Source of the DNA: DASWJZ01 sp963720705
GTDB taxonomy: Bacteria > Pseudomonadota > Alphaproteobacteria > Rhizobiales > Afifellaceae
Length of the DNA: 64,000 nt
Direction: 5' to 3'
NCBI GenBank assembly: GCA_963720705.1
Contig: CAVRGJ010000002.1
Coordinates: 496,001-560,000 of the forward strand
Shown: piece after piece, positions 44,807 through 54,600 of the stretch
Numbering within the stretch: the stretch's first letter is position 1
How the letters are laid out: every line of letters begins with the position of its first letter
The notes under the pieces: generated by a model
The model's database searches: none
What the model saw: only the letters and a program-made list of their open reading frames with translations
Told to the model about the DNA's origin: nothing
Made by a program: the position numbers and the translations under genes

Positions 44807-46174
44807 TTAGGCTTCGGCTGTATCCAATCTCGTTGCATGCACGCGTTGAACCGCCGCAAAGGCATTGATTACTTCGGCGTCAAACCTCGCGACTGAGAAC
44901 CGCGCGGCATTTTGGCTGCATGCGCGCGATGAGATCGTAGCCCGGTTCTCCTCGAACGTTTCGACGGCCTCTTTGATGGCAGCGACTGTCTGCCGCTCAA
45001 AAAGGACACCGGTCGGCCGAGGCGATGCGCCGAGCGGCGCAACAATATCGCAGGCTCCACCTCGCCCGAATGCGATCAAGGGTGTGCCGCAAGCCTGGGC
45101 CTCGGCGAGAACGATGCCGAAATCCTCACAGCCGGCGAACACCATGGCTTTCGCCTCCGCTAAGGTCCTGACGTAGTCCGGCCGGCTGAGACGGCCGGTG
45201 AACGACACGTTCGTCCCCACACGGACAGACCGCGCCGCAGAGAGCTGCCCTTCGCCAACCACCAAAAGGCGCCGCGAGGGCATCTCCGAAAATGCTTGGA
45301 TAACGAGGTCAGTTCTCTTGTACGGTGCGAAATAGGACGCCGTCACGTAGTAGTCGTCTTTGTCTTCGTGGCACGCGATATCCGCGAGCTCGACCGGCGG
45401 ATAGACGACGGTGGCATCGCGGCCGTAGATCCGCCGGATGCGCGACCGGACATAGCGCGAATTCGCCAGCATCAAGTCCGGGCCGTGGGCGGTGCGCGTA
45501 TCCCAGGTCCTTAGGTGGTGCAGCATCAAGCGGTACAACAGTCCCTTTGGCCCAAACCCCAAGCGCCCCTGCTCCAAATAGGAGAACTGCTCATCCCACG
45601 CATACCTGATGGGGCTGTGGACGTAGCACAGATGCGGTTGATCAGGACGCGTCAGGACACCGCGTGCGAACGCTGCAGAGGAGGATATGACGGCGTCATA
45701 GCCGGTAACATCGAACTGTTCTATTAGAAAAGGGCAAGCAAAGAAGAGCGACTTATAGTATTTCTGAACAAGGGGAAGCCTGTTCGCCGGCGATACGTGA
45801 AACGTCATGCCGTGGAAATACTCTTCTTTGATTTCCGCGGGCAGGAAATCGAAGAGCGTGAAAAGCTCTGCGTTCGGAAAAAGCTTGCATATATGAGAGA
45901 GCGCAAGCTCTCCGCCTCTGAATGCCGGACACCAATCGTGGACGATTGCGATCCGCGCGTCTCGCCCAAGCCCTCGCGCAGGAAATTCATCGAACGCGAT
46001 GTCGTCGAATTGAGTTTGCGCGACCGCTTTGGTTGGAATCTGAAGCAAATGTCCCACGATAAGCCGACAAATTGTGATCGCGCTGCGAGCCGGGTGGAGT
46101 TTGGGTAGGGTAAATTCTTGAGGCAAGTTGGTTGATCGGTCGCCAAGGCGAGTGCGGATTGTATCAACGCGCAT
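44807..46174 (-). CDS. Family 4 glycosyltransferase
   Basis: The 455-residue enzyme carries a 70-residue N-terminal extension before RIAIVHDWCPAFRGGE. Further signatures are CYVHSPIRYAWDE, YYVTASYFAPYKRTDLVI and GCEDFGIVLAEAQACGTPLIAFG, with the GT4 E-x7-E pair. This subgroup is common in rhizobial exopolysaccharide loci as mannosyl- or glucosyltransferases; the sugar is not readable here. It converges on the GT4 gene at 43478-44710. Confidence 0.93.
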   Translation of the reverse strand: MRVDTIRTRLGDRSTNLPQEFTLPKLHPARSAITICRLIVGHLLQIPTKAVAQTQFDDIAFDEFPARGLGRDARIAIVHDWCPAFRGGELALSHICKLFPNAELFTLFDFLPAEIKEEYFHGMTFHVSPANRLPLVQKYYKSLFFACPFLIEQFDVTGYDAVISSSAAFARGVLTRPDQPHLCYVHSPIRYAWDEQFSYLEQGRLGFGPKGLLYRLMLHHLRTWDTRTAHGPDLMLANSRYVRSRIRRIYGRDATVVYPPVELADIACHEDKDDYYVTASYFAPYKRTDLVIQAFSEMPSRRLLVVGEGQLSAARSVRVGTNVSFTGRLSRPDYVRTLAEAKAMVFAGCEDFGIVLAEAQACGTPLIAFGRGGACDIVAPLGASPRPTGVLFERQTVAAIKEAVETFEENRATISSRACSQNAARFSVARFDAEVINAFAAVQRVHATRLDTAEA

Positions 46175-46353
46175 CCAAAGGGCTTAGGTCTCCTGCGGGC
46201 GACAAGCGACGCGCACCGACTGCGACGTCTGTTGTACTCCCATTGAGGGGTTGTTCAGACTTATTCGGCCGCTGCGCTATTTCATTCAAATAGGGTACGC
46301 GTGGCTCGGCTCTGTCAGCGTTAGTACCGCAGAGCGTTGGGAACACGACGTCC

Positions 46354-47226
46354 ATGAAGCTTGCCGTCATCGTGCCAACCTTCGGAAGGAAGGAGGAGGT
46401 AGCGCGTCTTCTCAAGCATCTTGAGATGCAGCTGCGGCCCGCTGACGAGGTCATTATCTCAGCTCCCGACGAGACGCATGTCGGACACTACGAGCCGGAG
46501 CGCTTCGCTCTGTCATGCGTGTTTGGCAAAACTGGCCTCAGCGCGCAGCGTAACAACGCTCTTGCCGTAGCGCTCGGCCGTTTCGATGTCGTCACGTTCT
46601 TTGACGACGATTTTCTGCCGGCCGACGACTATCTGGCACGGGTCGTCAAGGAGTTTGAGGAACATTCGGACGTGGCGGTGGTGACGGGGTGCGTCGTCGC
46701 GGACGGGGCACATGGAGCCGGGCTCGATTGGGAAGCCGGGCTCAAGGCTCTACGAGCTGCAAGGGCCGATGCGGGTTTGATCTCCGACGTTGTGGACCAT
46801 GTGGGCGGTTACGGCTGCAACATGTCCATCAGGTCCTGTTTTGTCGGAGAACTGCGCTTTGATGAGCGACTGCCTCTATACGGTTGGCAGGAGGATATCG
46901 ACTTCACATTTCAGCTTCACGGCAAAGGGCGGGTTGTCGGGCTGCGGTCGCTGATCGGCGTTCATCTTGGACTGAAGACTGCACGGGTAAGCGGCGAGCG
47001 GTTCGGCTACTCGCAGGTGGCGAACCCTATCTATCTGATCAGAAAAGGGACCGTGCCCGCACGGTTCGCTCTTGAACTCATGACACGCAATCTCATTGCC
47101 AATCTTGTCAGAAGCGTGTGGCCCGAACCGTACGTCGACAGGCGAGGGCGCCTCAGGGGAAACCTGTTGGCCGTCCGGCACCTGCTGATGGGGCGAATTG
47201 AACCGGAATACATCCTGAAGATCTGA
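46354..47226 (+). CDS. Family 2 glycosyltransferase
   Basis: The 290-residue enzyme begins MKLAVIVPTFGRKEEVARLL and has TGLSAQRNNALAVA, the DDDF motif in VTFFDDDFLPADDY and YGWQEDIDFTFQL, a late ED motif. No membrane spans. It is 23 bases upstream of the second OPX gene and likely co-transcribed with it. Confidence 0.93.
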   Translation: MKLAVIVPTFGRKEEVARLLKHLEMQLRPADEVIISAPDETHVGHYEPERFALSCVFGKTGLSAQRNNALAVALGRFDVVTFFDDDFLPADDYLARVVKEFEEHSDVAVVTGCVVADGAHGAGLDWEAGLKALRAARADAGLISDVVDHVGGYGCNMSIRSCFVGELRFDERLPLYGWQEDIDFTFQLHGKGRVVGLRSLIGVHLGLKTARVSGERFGYSQVANPIYLIRKGTVPARFALELMTRNLIANLVRSVWPEPYVDRRGRLRGNLLAVRHLLMGRIEPEYILKI

Positions 47227-47249
47227 TAGCTGGCGGCGAGGACCGAACA

Positions 47250-48651
47250 ATGACTACGAAAGCGCGATCAATTGCGATCCCCTCCACTGCTGAAGCGTAT
47301 TGCGTCGCACTGCGGCATGCCTGGAGTCGCGGCGCGCTTGTTCAGACCGCGCATTGGATCACGCTACTCGCGATCTTAGTGCTCTTCCCGTTCATCGCGA
47401 TGTCGAGCGCGTTCGCGGACGAATACCGTTTGGGCCCTGAAGATAAGGTTCGGTTGAAGGTCTACGAATGGCGTGCGTCGCGGGACGAAATATTTCAATG
47501 GACCGCTCTCAACGATGAGTTCACCGTTAGCGAGGCCGGCACGTTGGCCCTGCCTTTCGTGGGAGAGATTTCGGCCGCGGGTAAATCGACGGGTGAAGTT
47601 GCACGCCTCATAGCTCACGGACTCATGCAGCAGATGGGCCTGGGGCGCGAGCCCAACGCCTCGGTCGAGGTCGTTCAATACAGACCCTTCTATATTTTGG
47701 GGGATATCAATAAGCCGGGTGAGTTTCCGTATCGTCCGGGACTCACGGTTCTAAAGGCGGTGAGCCTTGCGGCCGGCTTGCGCGTCGGGCCCGAAGAGAG
47801 CTGCCGGGCTGCAGCGAGAAATGATTGCCGGGAGCGGCGAACTGGGCCTCTACGCGGTCAACGTTACCAGCCTGCTCGCCCGCAAGGCGAGGCTCGAGGC
47901 TGAGCTGTCTGGCGCACAGAGCATCGATTTCCCGCCCGAACTCTCCGCTCATTCGAACAGCGCTGCCTCCGCTGTTGCGAAACAGCAAGAACAGTTGATT
48001 TTCGATGCGCGTCGAGAAAGCCTCTCAACGCAAACCCAAGCCTTGCAACAGCTTCGCTCATTTCTCGACCAAGAGGTCGAAGCGCAGAAACAACATATCG
48101 ATCTCGATGACACGCAAATCGAGCTTATGCAGAAAGAGCTGCAAGGGGTCTCGACTCTCGTCGAAAGCGGACTAGCGACGTCACCCCGACAGATGGCGCT
48201 CCAGCGGGCCTTGGCACAGTTGCAAGGCGAACGATTGACTGAAGAGACGAGCTTGCTGAGGGCGCGGCAAGAAATCAGCCGGACCGATATCTCTCTTCAA
48301 GAGCTCCAAAACAATCGTACCAATGAGACTACGGTCGCGCTGCGCGACACGCAGGCGCAGCTGGAGGAGCTTGACCAAAAAATCAACACTGCCGGCAAGC
48401 TACTACGCGAGACAGAAACGACCGAGCCACGCCTTGCCGCGCTGAGGGACAGTGCAGAGCGGGCAGGGCCGACCTATACAATCATCCGCCAGTCCGGCGA
48501 TGAAGTGACGGAGCTGAGTGCCACGGAAACCACTCCCGTCGAGCCAGGCGACACTGTCAAGGTCGAGTTCCCACTGCCAAATCTCCAGGACCTTGAGCAG
48601 TATACAAGCGCAACAACCGACTCGCCCGACGCATTGCCACTGTCGCAGTAG
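47250..48651 (+). CDS. OPX/ExoF-type polysaccharide export protein (copy 2), apparent frameshift
   Basis: The protein has a hydrophobic segment (WITLLAILVLFPFIAMSSAFA), a Poly_export domain (EYRLGPEDKVRLKVYEW) and a SLBB-like domain (PFYILGDINKPGEFPYRPG). At about 47808 the run CGGG carries one extra G; with it removed the frame continues as LQREMIAGSGELGLY into a long coiled coil (about 270 residues). The N-terminal part is shorter and more divergent than copy 1. Corrected length is about 466 residues. Two OPX proteins in one locus are unusual. Confidence 0.83.
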
Positions 48652-48871
48652 GGGGCGACCGCCGCCGCCAGCCGCGGTTGTTTCGGCTCGGAATGACTTG
48701 TCAGCCCAGCCTCAGGGCGTACCCAAAAAAGACTATCCTCCACGTTCACTGCCTCTTTTGACGGACTTGCCCAGGACGGGGCCTAGCGCGAAGTACACAT
48801 TGGGGCAGCCGAAAGCGGCCGCGAGGCCGAATGAGGCCAGACGCGTCATAAGCTGGTGGGCGGGGTTCGCA

Positions 48872-50239
48872 TTGACAGCGCAGAATCACGATTTCAGGCA
48901 TCGCAGAAATCTCAGAGACGTTGCACATCGGCTCATTCCGGGTGGCTGCCACACATACGCGAAGGGTGACGATCAATACCCGGTCAATGCTCCCGGTTTC
49001 ATAGAGCGCGGGCTCGGCTGTCGTGTCTGGGATACCGACGGCAACGAGTACATCGAGTACGGGATGGGAAATCGCGCGGTCGGTCTTGGCCATGCGTATC
49101 CCGCTGTAGTTCGGGCGGCCAAGCGCGAGCTCGCTCGGGGATGCAACTTCACGCGTCCCTCCGCGATCGAAGTCGATTGCGCCGAACAGTTTCTCGAACT
49201 CATTCAGCACGCGGAAATGGTGAAGTTTTGTAAGGACGGGTCGGACGCGACATCGGGAGCAGTACGGCTTGCCCGCGCCTACACCGGGCGTGATCTGATC
49301 GCCCGTTGTGCTGACCACCCGTTCTTTTCCACTGACGACTGGTTCATCGGCACGACCCGGATGAACGCGGGAATTCCGCAAGCGATTCAGGATCTTACGC
49401 TCGGCTTTCACTACAACGACATCGACGATGCCAGAGCACTGTTCGACACTTACCCCGGCCAGATCGCCGCCTTCATTCTTGAGCCTGCGCGCCTCGACGA
49501 ACCGAAGGACGGCTACCTGCAGGAACTGCTTGAGCTATGTCACGCCAACGGAGCTCTGCTCATACTCGACGAAATGATAACCGGATTCCGGTGGAGCAGA
49601 GGCGGTGCCCAGGAAGTCTATGGCATCGTTCCGGACCTATCATGCTTTGGAAAGGCGCTGGCGAACGGTTTCTCGGTCTCCGCCTTGGCCGGTAAGCGCG
49701 AATTCATGCAACTTGGCGGTCTCGATCACACCAACAAGCCGCGTGTCTTCTTGCTGTCGACGACGCACGGGGCCGAGACGCATGCGCTTGCCGCTGCTAT
49801 TGCGACGATGCGTGTCTATCTTCATGAACCGGTGATCGAACATTTGTACGAGCAGGGCGCACGCCTCAAGACAGGCGTTGAGCAGGCGATCGCAAGGCAT
49901 GGGCTTGCCGACTATGTCGACGTACGCGGCCGGCCATCTTGCCTGATTTTCGGAACGCTCGATGAAAAGCGAGCGCCGTCGCAGTCATTCCGTACTCTGT
50001 TCCTGCAAGAAACGATCCGTAGAGGCGTGCTCGCACCGTCGCTCGTCGTAAGCTACGCACACACATCCGACGATATCGATCAGACCGTTGACGCCATCGA
50101 TGGCGCGCTCGGGGTCTATCGGGAGGCTCTTGAGGAGGGGGTCTCGAAGTATCTCGTCGGGAGGCCGTCCGAAGTGGTCTTCCGCCGCTACAACCAACCA
50201 CGGGAACGTGCGCAGCAGATTGCCCTGGCTAACTCGTAG
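48872..50239 (+). CDS. Class III PLP-dependent enzyme (glutamate-1-semialdehyde aminomutase-like)
   Basis: I chose the TTG at 48872, preceded by GGCGGGG, giving 455 residues; the earlier open frame overlaps the OPX gene and is low in similarity. Signatures are LRDVAHRLIPGGCHTYAKGD, KDGSDATSGAVRLARAYTGRD, ILDEMITGFRW (Asp that holds the pyridine N) and SCFGKALANG, with the PLP Lys. It resembles aminomutases of tetrapyrrole synthesis, but its place in a sugar cassette suggests an aminotransferase or mutase on a sugar or a three-carbon unit. Confidence 0.9.
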   Translation: MTAQNHDFRHRRNLRDVAHRLIPGGCHTYAKGDDQYPVNAPGFIERGLGCRVWDTDGNEYIEYGMGNRAVGLGHAYPAVVRAAKRELARGCNFTRPSAIEVDCAEQFLELIQHAEMVKFCKDGSDATSGAVRLARAYTGRDLIARCADHPFFSTDDWFIGTTRMNAGIPQAIQDLTLGFHYNDIDDARALFDTYPGQIAAFILEPARLDEPKDGYLQELLELCHANGALLILDEMITGFRWSRGGAQEVYGIVPDLSCFGKALANGFSVSALAGKREFMQLGGLDHTNKPRVFLLSTTHGAETHALAAAIATMRVYLHEPVIEHLYEQGARLKTGVEQAIARHGLADYVDVRGRPSCLIFGTLDEKRAPSQSFRTLFLQETIRRGVLAPSLVVSYAHTSDDIDQTVDAIDGALGVYREALEEGVSKYLVGRPSEVVFRRYNQPRERAQQIALANS

Positions 50240-50334
50240 GCAAACGCTGGCCTACCGGTATCCCGGACAAGACATTGTGCCGATCGCCTGTACCGCTCCA
50301 GCGGCTGTATTTGTGAGATAGGGGAGCTATTCCA

Positions 50335-51408
50335 ATGAAGGTTCTTGTCAGCGGCCATCTTGGCTATATCGGCACGATCATGGTGCCGATGCTCGTTAAA
50401 GCGGGCCATGATGTCACCGGATTGGACTGCGACCTCTATGAGCGCTGCTCCTACGCGCCTGGCGGCGGAATCGCGAAGGTGCCGTCAATTCGCAAAGACG
50501 TACGCGATGTCACCCCTCGCGACCTTTTTGGTCAGGAGGCCATCATCCACCTGGCGGCCTTGTCTAATGATCCGCTTGGCGATCTCAGCGTCGATGCCAC
50601 CTACGCAATCAATCATCAGGCAAGCGTTCGTCTCGCGAAGCTGGCGAGAGATGCCGGCGTGAAGCGGTTTCTCTTTGCGTCCTCGTGCAGCAATTACGGG
50701 CTCGCCGGCGAAGAGATGGTCGACGAAACCAGCGCACTCAACCCGGTGACCGCCTACGGCCAATCGAAGGTTTGGTCCGAGCGTGACATCTCCAAGCTGG
50801 CGCGGACCGGTTTTTGTCCCGTCTTCTTCCGGCCCGCGACGGCCTATGGTCTTTCGCCCAGACAGCGGTTCGACATCGTGCTCAACAATTTGGTGGCGTG
50901 GGCCGTCACGAAGGGCGTGATCTATCTGAAGTCCGACGGCACGCCCTGGCGCCCGATCGTGCACATCGAGGATATCTCCCGCGCCTTCCTCGCGGGACTG
51001 GACGCTCCGGAAGACACGGTGTTCAACCAGGCATTCAACGTCGGCTCGACGGAGCACAACTACCGGATCCTCGACATCGCTCAGATCGTCGCGGACGTTG
51101 TTCCGGGATGTCGGCTCGAGTTTGCGCCCGACGCGGGACCGGATGTGCGCTCTTACAGGGTGAATTTCAGCAAGATCGCCCGCGCCTTCCCCGGCTTCCA
51201 ACCACGCTGGGACGCTCGCAAAGGCGCCGAGCAGCTCTACGCAGCCTACACGTCATCCGGTCTAACGCTGCAGGAGTTCGAAGGGCCGCGATATCAGCGC
51301 ATCGGTCACATCAAGAAACTCATGAGCGAAGGCATTCTTGGGTTCGATCTGCGCCATCGCGGGGCACATGGTGTGGGTGCCACTCGTGACCTCGTCGCCG
51401 CGAAATAG
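50335..51408 (+). CDS. Extended SDR family nucleotide-sugar epimerase/dehydratase
   Basis: The 357-residue enzyme starts behind GGGGAG and has VLVSGHLGYIGTIMV for NAD binding, HLAALSNDPLGD, an active-site Ser in FLFASSCSNYG, and the YxxxK pair in AYGQSKVWSE. RPATAYGLSPRQRFDI and the VHIEDISRA motif are typical of nucleotide-sugar SDRs. It may take the place of a CDP-glucose 4,6-dehydratase, since no separate rfbG-like gene is visible, but that is inference. Confidence 0.92.
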   Translation: MKVLVSGHLGYIGTIMVPMLVKAGHDVTGLDCDLYERCSYAPGGGIAKVPSIRKDVRDVTPRDLFGQEAIIHLAALSNDPLGDLSVDATYAINHQASVRLAKLARDAGVKRFLFASSCSNYGLAGEEMVDETSALNPVTAYGQSKVWSERDISKLARTGFCPVFFRPATAYGLSPRQRFDIVLNNLVAWAVTKGVIYLKSDGTPWRPIVHIEDISRAFLAGLDAPEDTVFNQAFNVGSTEHNYRILDIAQIVADVVPGCRLEFAPDAGPDVRSYRVNFSKIARAFPGFQPRWDARKGAEQLYAAYTSSGLTLQEFEGPRYQRIGHIKKLMSEGILGFDLRHRGAHGVGATRDLVAAK

Positions 51409-51425
51409 CAAAGCCGGGGCATCTC

Positions 51426-52899
51426 GTGGGAGTTGGGTCATTCGCCACGTCCGAGGAGCGTAGTGCTTCCATAGGCGCCGAGATCTACGCCCTGGCTGCG
51501 GAGATATTCCCCATCTGCCGTAGTATTACCGGGGACGGGGTCAGAGCCACCCTTCAGCATCTGCGGAAACAGATAGAGCTGGAGATCCACGAGGTACCGA
51601 CCGGTACGCAGGTCTTCGACTGGGTCGTTCCGCGCGAATGGAACATCCGCGACGCCTTTATCAAGAATGCGAGGGGCGAACGGATCGTCGATTTTCGACG
51701 TTCAAACCTGCACGTCGTGAGCTACAGCACCCCCGTACACGCGAAGCTGCCTCTGTCAGAGCTGAAGAAACACATACATACGCTGCCGGATCAACCGGAC
51801 CTGGTTCCGTATCGCACGTCCTACTACGAGGAGCGCTGGGGCTTTTGTCTTGCGCACCGACAGCTCATGGAGCTTCCGGACGGGACTTACGAGGTCCTCA
51901 TCGATGCGAGCCTCGAAAACGGAAGCCTCACCTACGGAGAATATCTCCATCGCGGCGAGACAGAGGACGAGTTCCTCTTGTCGGCGCATGTATGCCATCC
52001 GTCCCTGGCGAATGACAATGCATCTGGCTTGGCGTTGCTGGCGCTCCTCGCCCGCGAACTGTCGGGTCGGCGGACGCGCTACAGCTACCGCTTCCTGTTC
52101 GCGCCGGGAACGATCGGCGCCATCACCTGGCTGGCACGCAATCAGGACGTCGTGTCACGCATCAAGCATGGACTGGTCGTATCCTGTGTCGGTGATGGAG
52201 GCGGACCGACCTACAAGAAAAGCCGCCGCGGCGATGCTCCCATCGATCGCATAATGGAGCATGTGCTGCACAGCGTGAGCTCGTCAGCGAAGATCGTCGA
52301 TTTCTTTCCCTACGGCTACGACGAGCGTCAGTATTGCTCTCCCGGCGTTCAACCTGCCGGTTGGGTCGTTGCAGCGGAGCCAGTACGGCACATTCCCCGA
52401 ATATCATACGTCAGCCGACGACCTCGATTTCATCCGGCCCGAGCATCTCGGCTCGTCTTACGAGATCATCGCTGCGGCGGTCGAAATTGCCGAAGGCGAT
52501 CGCATGCTCCTCAATACGATGCCCTATTGCGAGCCGCAGCTTGGAAGACGCGGTCTCTACGATACCTCGGGTGATAGCAGTGGCGCGGCCAGGAACATGG
52601 CGCTGCTGTGGGTTCTGAACCTCTCCGACGGCACGAACTCGCTGCTTGAAATAGCTGAGCGGGCGGACATGCCGTTTCGGGTGATTTCGGAAGCCGCACG
52701 GCTGCTCGAGGAAAAGGGCCTGCTCGTCGACGCCGGCGCAGGCGCCGCGCGGGAGGGAGCACCACGTCAAGCCAACACGGAGACTGCAAAGTCCGGCCAT
52801 CGCCCGTCCTTTTCGGAGACGACCGTCGGGGAGAAGGGCCAGTCGATTGCGAAGGCTGGGTCGTCGTGCCGCACGCCCCGCGCCGCGCTTGGTTCGTAG
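51426..52899 (+). CDS. DUF4910 aminopeptidase-like protein with C-terminal winged helix, apparent frameshift
   Basis: The GTG at 51426 follows GGGG. The zinc-peptidase-like core has SAHVCHPSLANDNASG (metal His/Asp) and the RFLFAPGTIGAITWL strand, with an inserted domain between. Near 52344 one extra G breaks the frame: YDERQYCSP continues as AFNLPVGSLQRSQYG, then EYHTSADDLDFI, which restores the family pattern. The winged helix (LLEIAERADMPFRVISEA) ends near residue 440, and a low-complexity tail then runs over the end of rfbC. The family occurs in polysaccharide loci; its reaction is not established. Confidence 0.82.
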
Positions 52900-53309
52900 A
52901 AATCCGAGATGAGGTAGTGGACCTCGGTGTCATCCTTGAGGGTGATAAACCCGTGGGCGAAGTCGCGCGGGATGTAGAGTTGACGCCGATTTTCATGAGT
53001 GAGTTCAACGCCGGTGGATCGGCGGAAAGTCGCCGAATCTGGGCGCAGGTCGACGATGACGTCCCATATTGCGCCCCTGAGGCAGCTGACGACCTTCACC
53101 TCCGCGTGTGGCCTCGCTTGGAAGTGCAGGCCCCGCAGTGTCTTCGCCTTCGCCGAGTAGGAGATGCTGTGCTGGACGAACCGGGTTTCAAGCCCGTGCT
53201 CGGCAAATTCGCGCGTGCAGAAAGTCCGCGCAAAAAAGCCGCGCTCATCCCGGGTCGGCTCTGGCTCGATGATGAAGGCGCCACGGAGATCGGTCTCTTG
53301 GAAGTGCAT
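52767..53309 (-). CDS. rfbC: dTDP-4-dehydrorhamnose 3,5-epimerase family (RmlC)
   Basis: The 180-residue cupin epimerase starts at 53309, where MHFQETDLRGAFII matches the family start. The active-site His is in TLRGLHFQ, and the Tyr/Asp region reads HYLISDFYEP. RmlC inverts C3 and C5 of dTDP-4-keto-6-deoxyglucose; in branched-sugar pathways relatives act on 3-C-methylated intermediates. No rmlA, rmlB or rmlD is visible in the window. The 3' end overlaps the plus-strand DUF4910 gene by about 130 bases. Confidence 0.92.
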   Translation of the reverse strand: MHFQETDLRGAFIIEPEPTRDERGFFARTFCTREFAEHGLETRFVQHSISYSAKAKTLRGLHFQARPHAEVKVVSCLRGAIWDVIVDLRPDSATFRRSTGVELTHENRRQLYIPRDFAHGFITLKDDTEVHYLISDFYEPSAARGVRHDDPAFAIDWPFSPTVVSEKDGRWPDFAVSVLA

Positions 53310-53637
53310 GATGGGGACCCTCTGTACGCCCGGCCCCTTGCGCAAGCCCGACAAGCGGCGGACGATCATACGTCCGTCACCTGCCGTCTAGCACCGACGG
53401 GGGCCCCTATCCCTAAGGGGGGTGCCTATCCCCCGATCGAAGCAGGCCAGCGCTCGCCTAGTCCGATCGATAGCAGGGCCTGACTGAATAGTAGTCTCTC
53501 ATCGCGAAGCAAAACTCGGTAGCCTCCAAATTGGCATCCGGCACGACAGGTCATTCGCCGTTCGATCCGAAATGGTGAGCTGGCGATGCCCCTGATGCCC
53601 GCCCAGGTATGCCGCCAAGAGAGGGGGAAGAGCACCG
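53310..53637. other. Divergent region with dense G/C tracts
   Basis: Between rfbC and the oxygenase gene. At 53399-53434 four runs of G or C alternate: GGGGGCCCC, CCCCT-AGGGG and GGGGG-CCCCC short inverted repeats follow each other. They could form competing hairpins or an operator. No gene is supported. Confidence 0.45.
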
Positions 53638-54567
53638 ATGACCGCTGTCCATTTTGATCCTCAGCTCAGCGACAACCAGCGGCGCGCAGCGCTCTATGCC
53701 GGCGATCTCATCATACTCTCGCCGTCGGAGAACACATTAGAAATGGTGTCCCTGGCGCGGGGCATGCTGGAAGCCGCATTCGCACCGCTCGATCCGCGCA
53801 CCGTCCACAAACATCTCTCTCCCGAAGAGGTGGCCAAGCGGCTGGCCAAGCTCAAGCCGGACTTCATCCATCATCCGGAGTGCAAACGGCTGATCCCGGC
53901 GATCATGCGCGAGAACAACATCGATCTCGAAAAGCTCTATTTCGACGTACCGCGCCTTCGGTCGGCCTATCCGTCACACTTCCTCTCCTCGGGCATTGCC
54001 TATGCGTTCCATGCCCACAGGGACACATGGTCCTCGGCCCCGATGTGTCAGATCAACTGGTGGTTCCCCGTCTATCCGATAGAGGCAGACAACTCGATGT
54101 CCTTCTATCCGCGCTACTTCGATGAGCCGGTTCTGAACAATTCCGAGATCTACAATTACTATGAGTGGAACGAAAAGAATCGCGCCACGGCCGCCCAGCA
54201 TGTCAAAAAGGACACGCGCGAGCAGCCGAAGCCGCAGGAGGAGCTGCAGCCGGTGACGGTGCGCCTCCTTCCGCCGCCGGGCGGCGTCATCATGTTCTCC
54301 GGAGCGCAGCTGCATGAGACCGTGCCCAACACCACAGAGACGGCCCGCTACAGCATCGATTTCCGAACCGTGCATGTCGGCGACGTAGCGGCCGAGCGCG
54401 GCGCGAAGAACATCGACTCGCGCTGCACGGGGACGACGATGCGCGACTATTTGCGCGCCTCCGACCTGGAACACCTGCCGGAAGAGCTGGTGCGAAAATA
54501 CGACGACGAGAGCGGACGCACGCACGAGGTTCTCTACTTCGGCGACCGGCTTTCCAGTGCAACCTGA
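53638..54567 (+). CDS. Probable Fe(II)/2-oxoglutarate-dependent oxygenase
   Basis: The 309-residue protein starts behind GAGGGGGAAGAG. A facial triad is suggested by HAHRDTWSSAP (H-x-D form: His-Arg-Asp) and the distal His in FSGAQLHETVPN, with a candidate 2-oxoglutarate Arg in ARYSIDFRTVH. The strand INWWFPVYPIEADNSM between them fits a double-stranded beta helix. It is not a close match to any named subfamily I recognise. In this cassette it would hydroxylate or otherwise oxidise a sugar nucleotide or a cassette intermediate. Confidence 0.72.
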   Translation: MTAVHFDPQLSDNQRRAALYAGDLIILSPSENTLEMVSLARGMLEAAFAPLDPRTVHKHLSPEEVAKRLAKLKPDFIHHPECKRLIPAIMRENNIDLEKLYFDVPRLRSAYPSHFLSSGIAYAFHAHRDTWSSAPMCQINWWFPVYPIEADNSMSFYPRYFDEPVLNNSEIYNYYEWNEKNRATAAQHVKKDTREQPKPQEELQPVTVRLLPPPGGVIMFSGAQLHETVPNTTETARYSIDFRTVHVGDVAAERGAKNIDSRCTGTTMRDYLRASDLEHLPEELVRKYDDESGRTHEVLYFGDRLSSAT

Positions 54568-54600
54568 CGTTCTTCCGAGTCCCTTGCTGGGTGTTCATAC

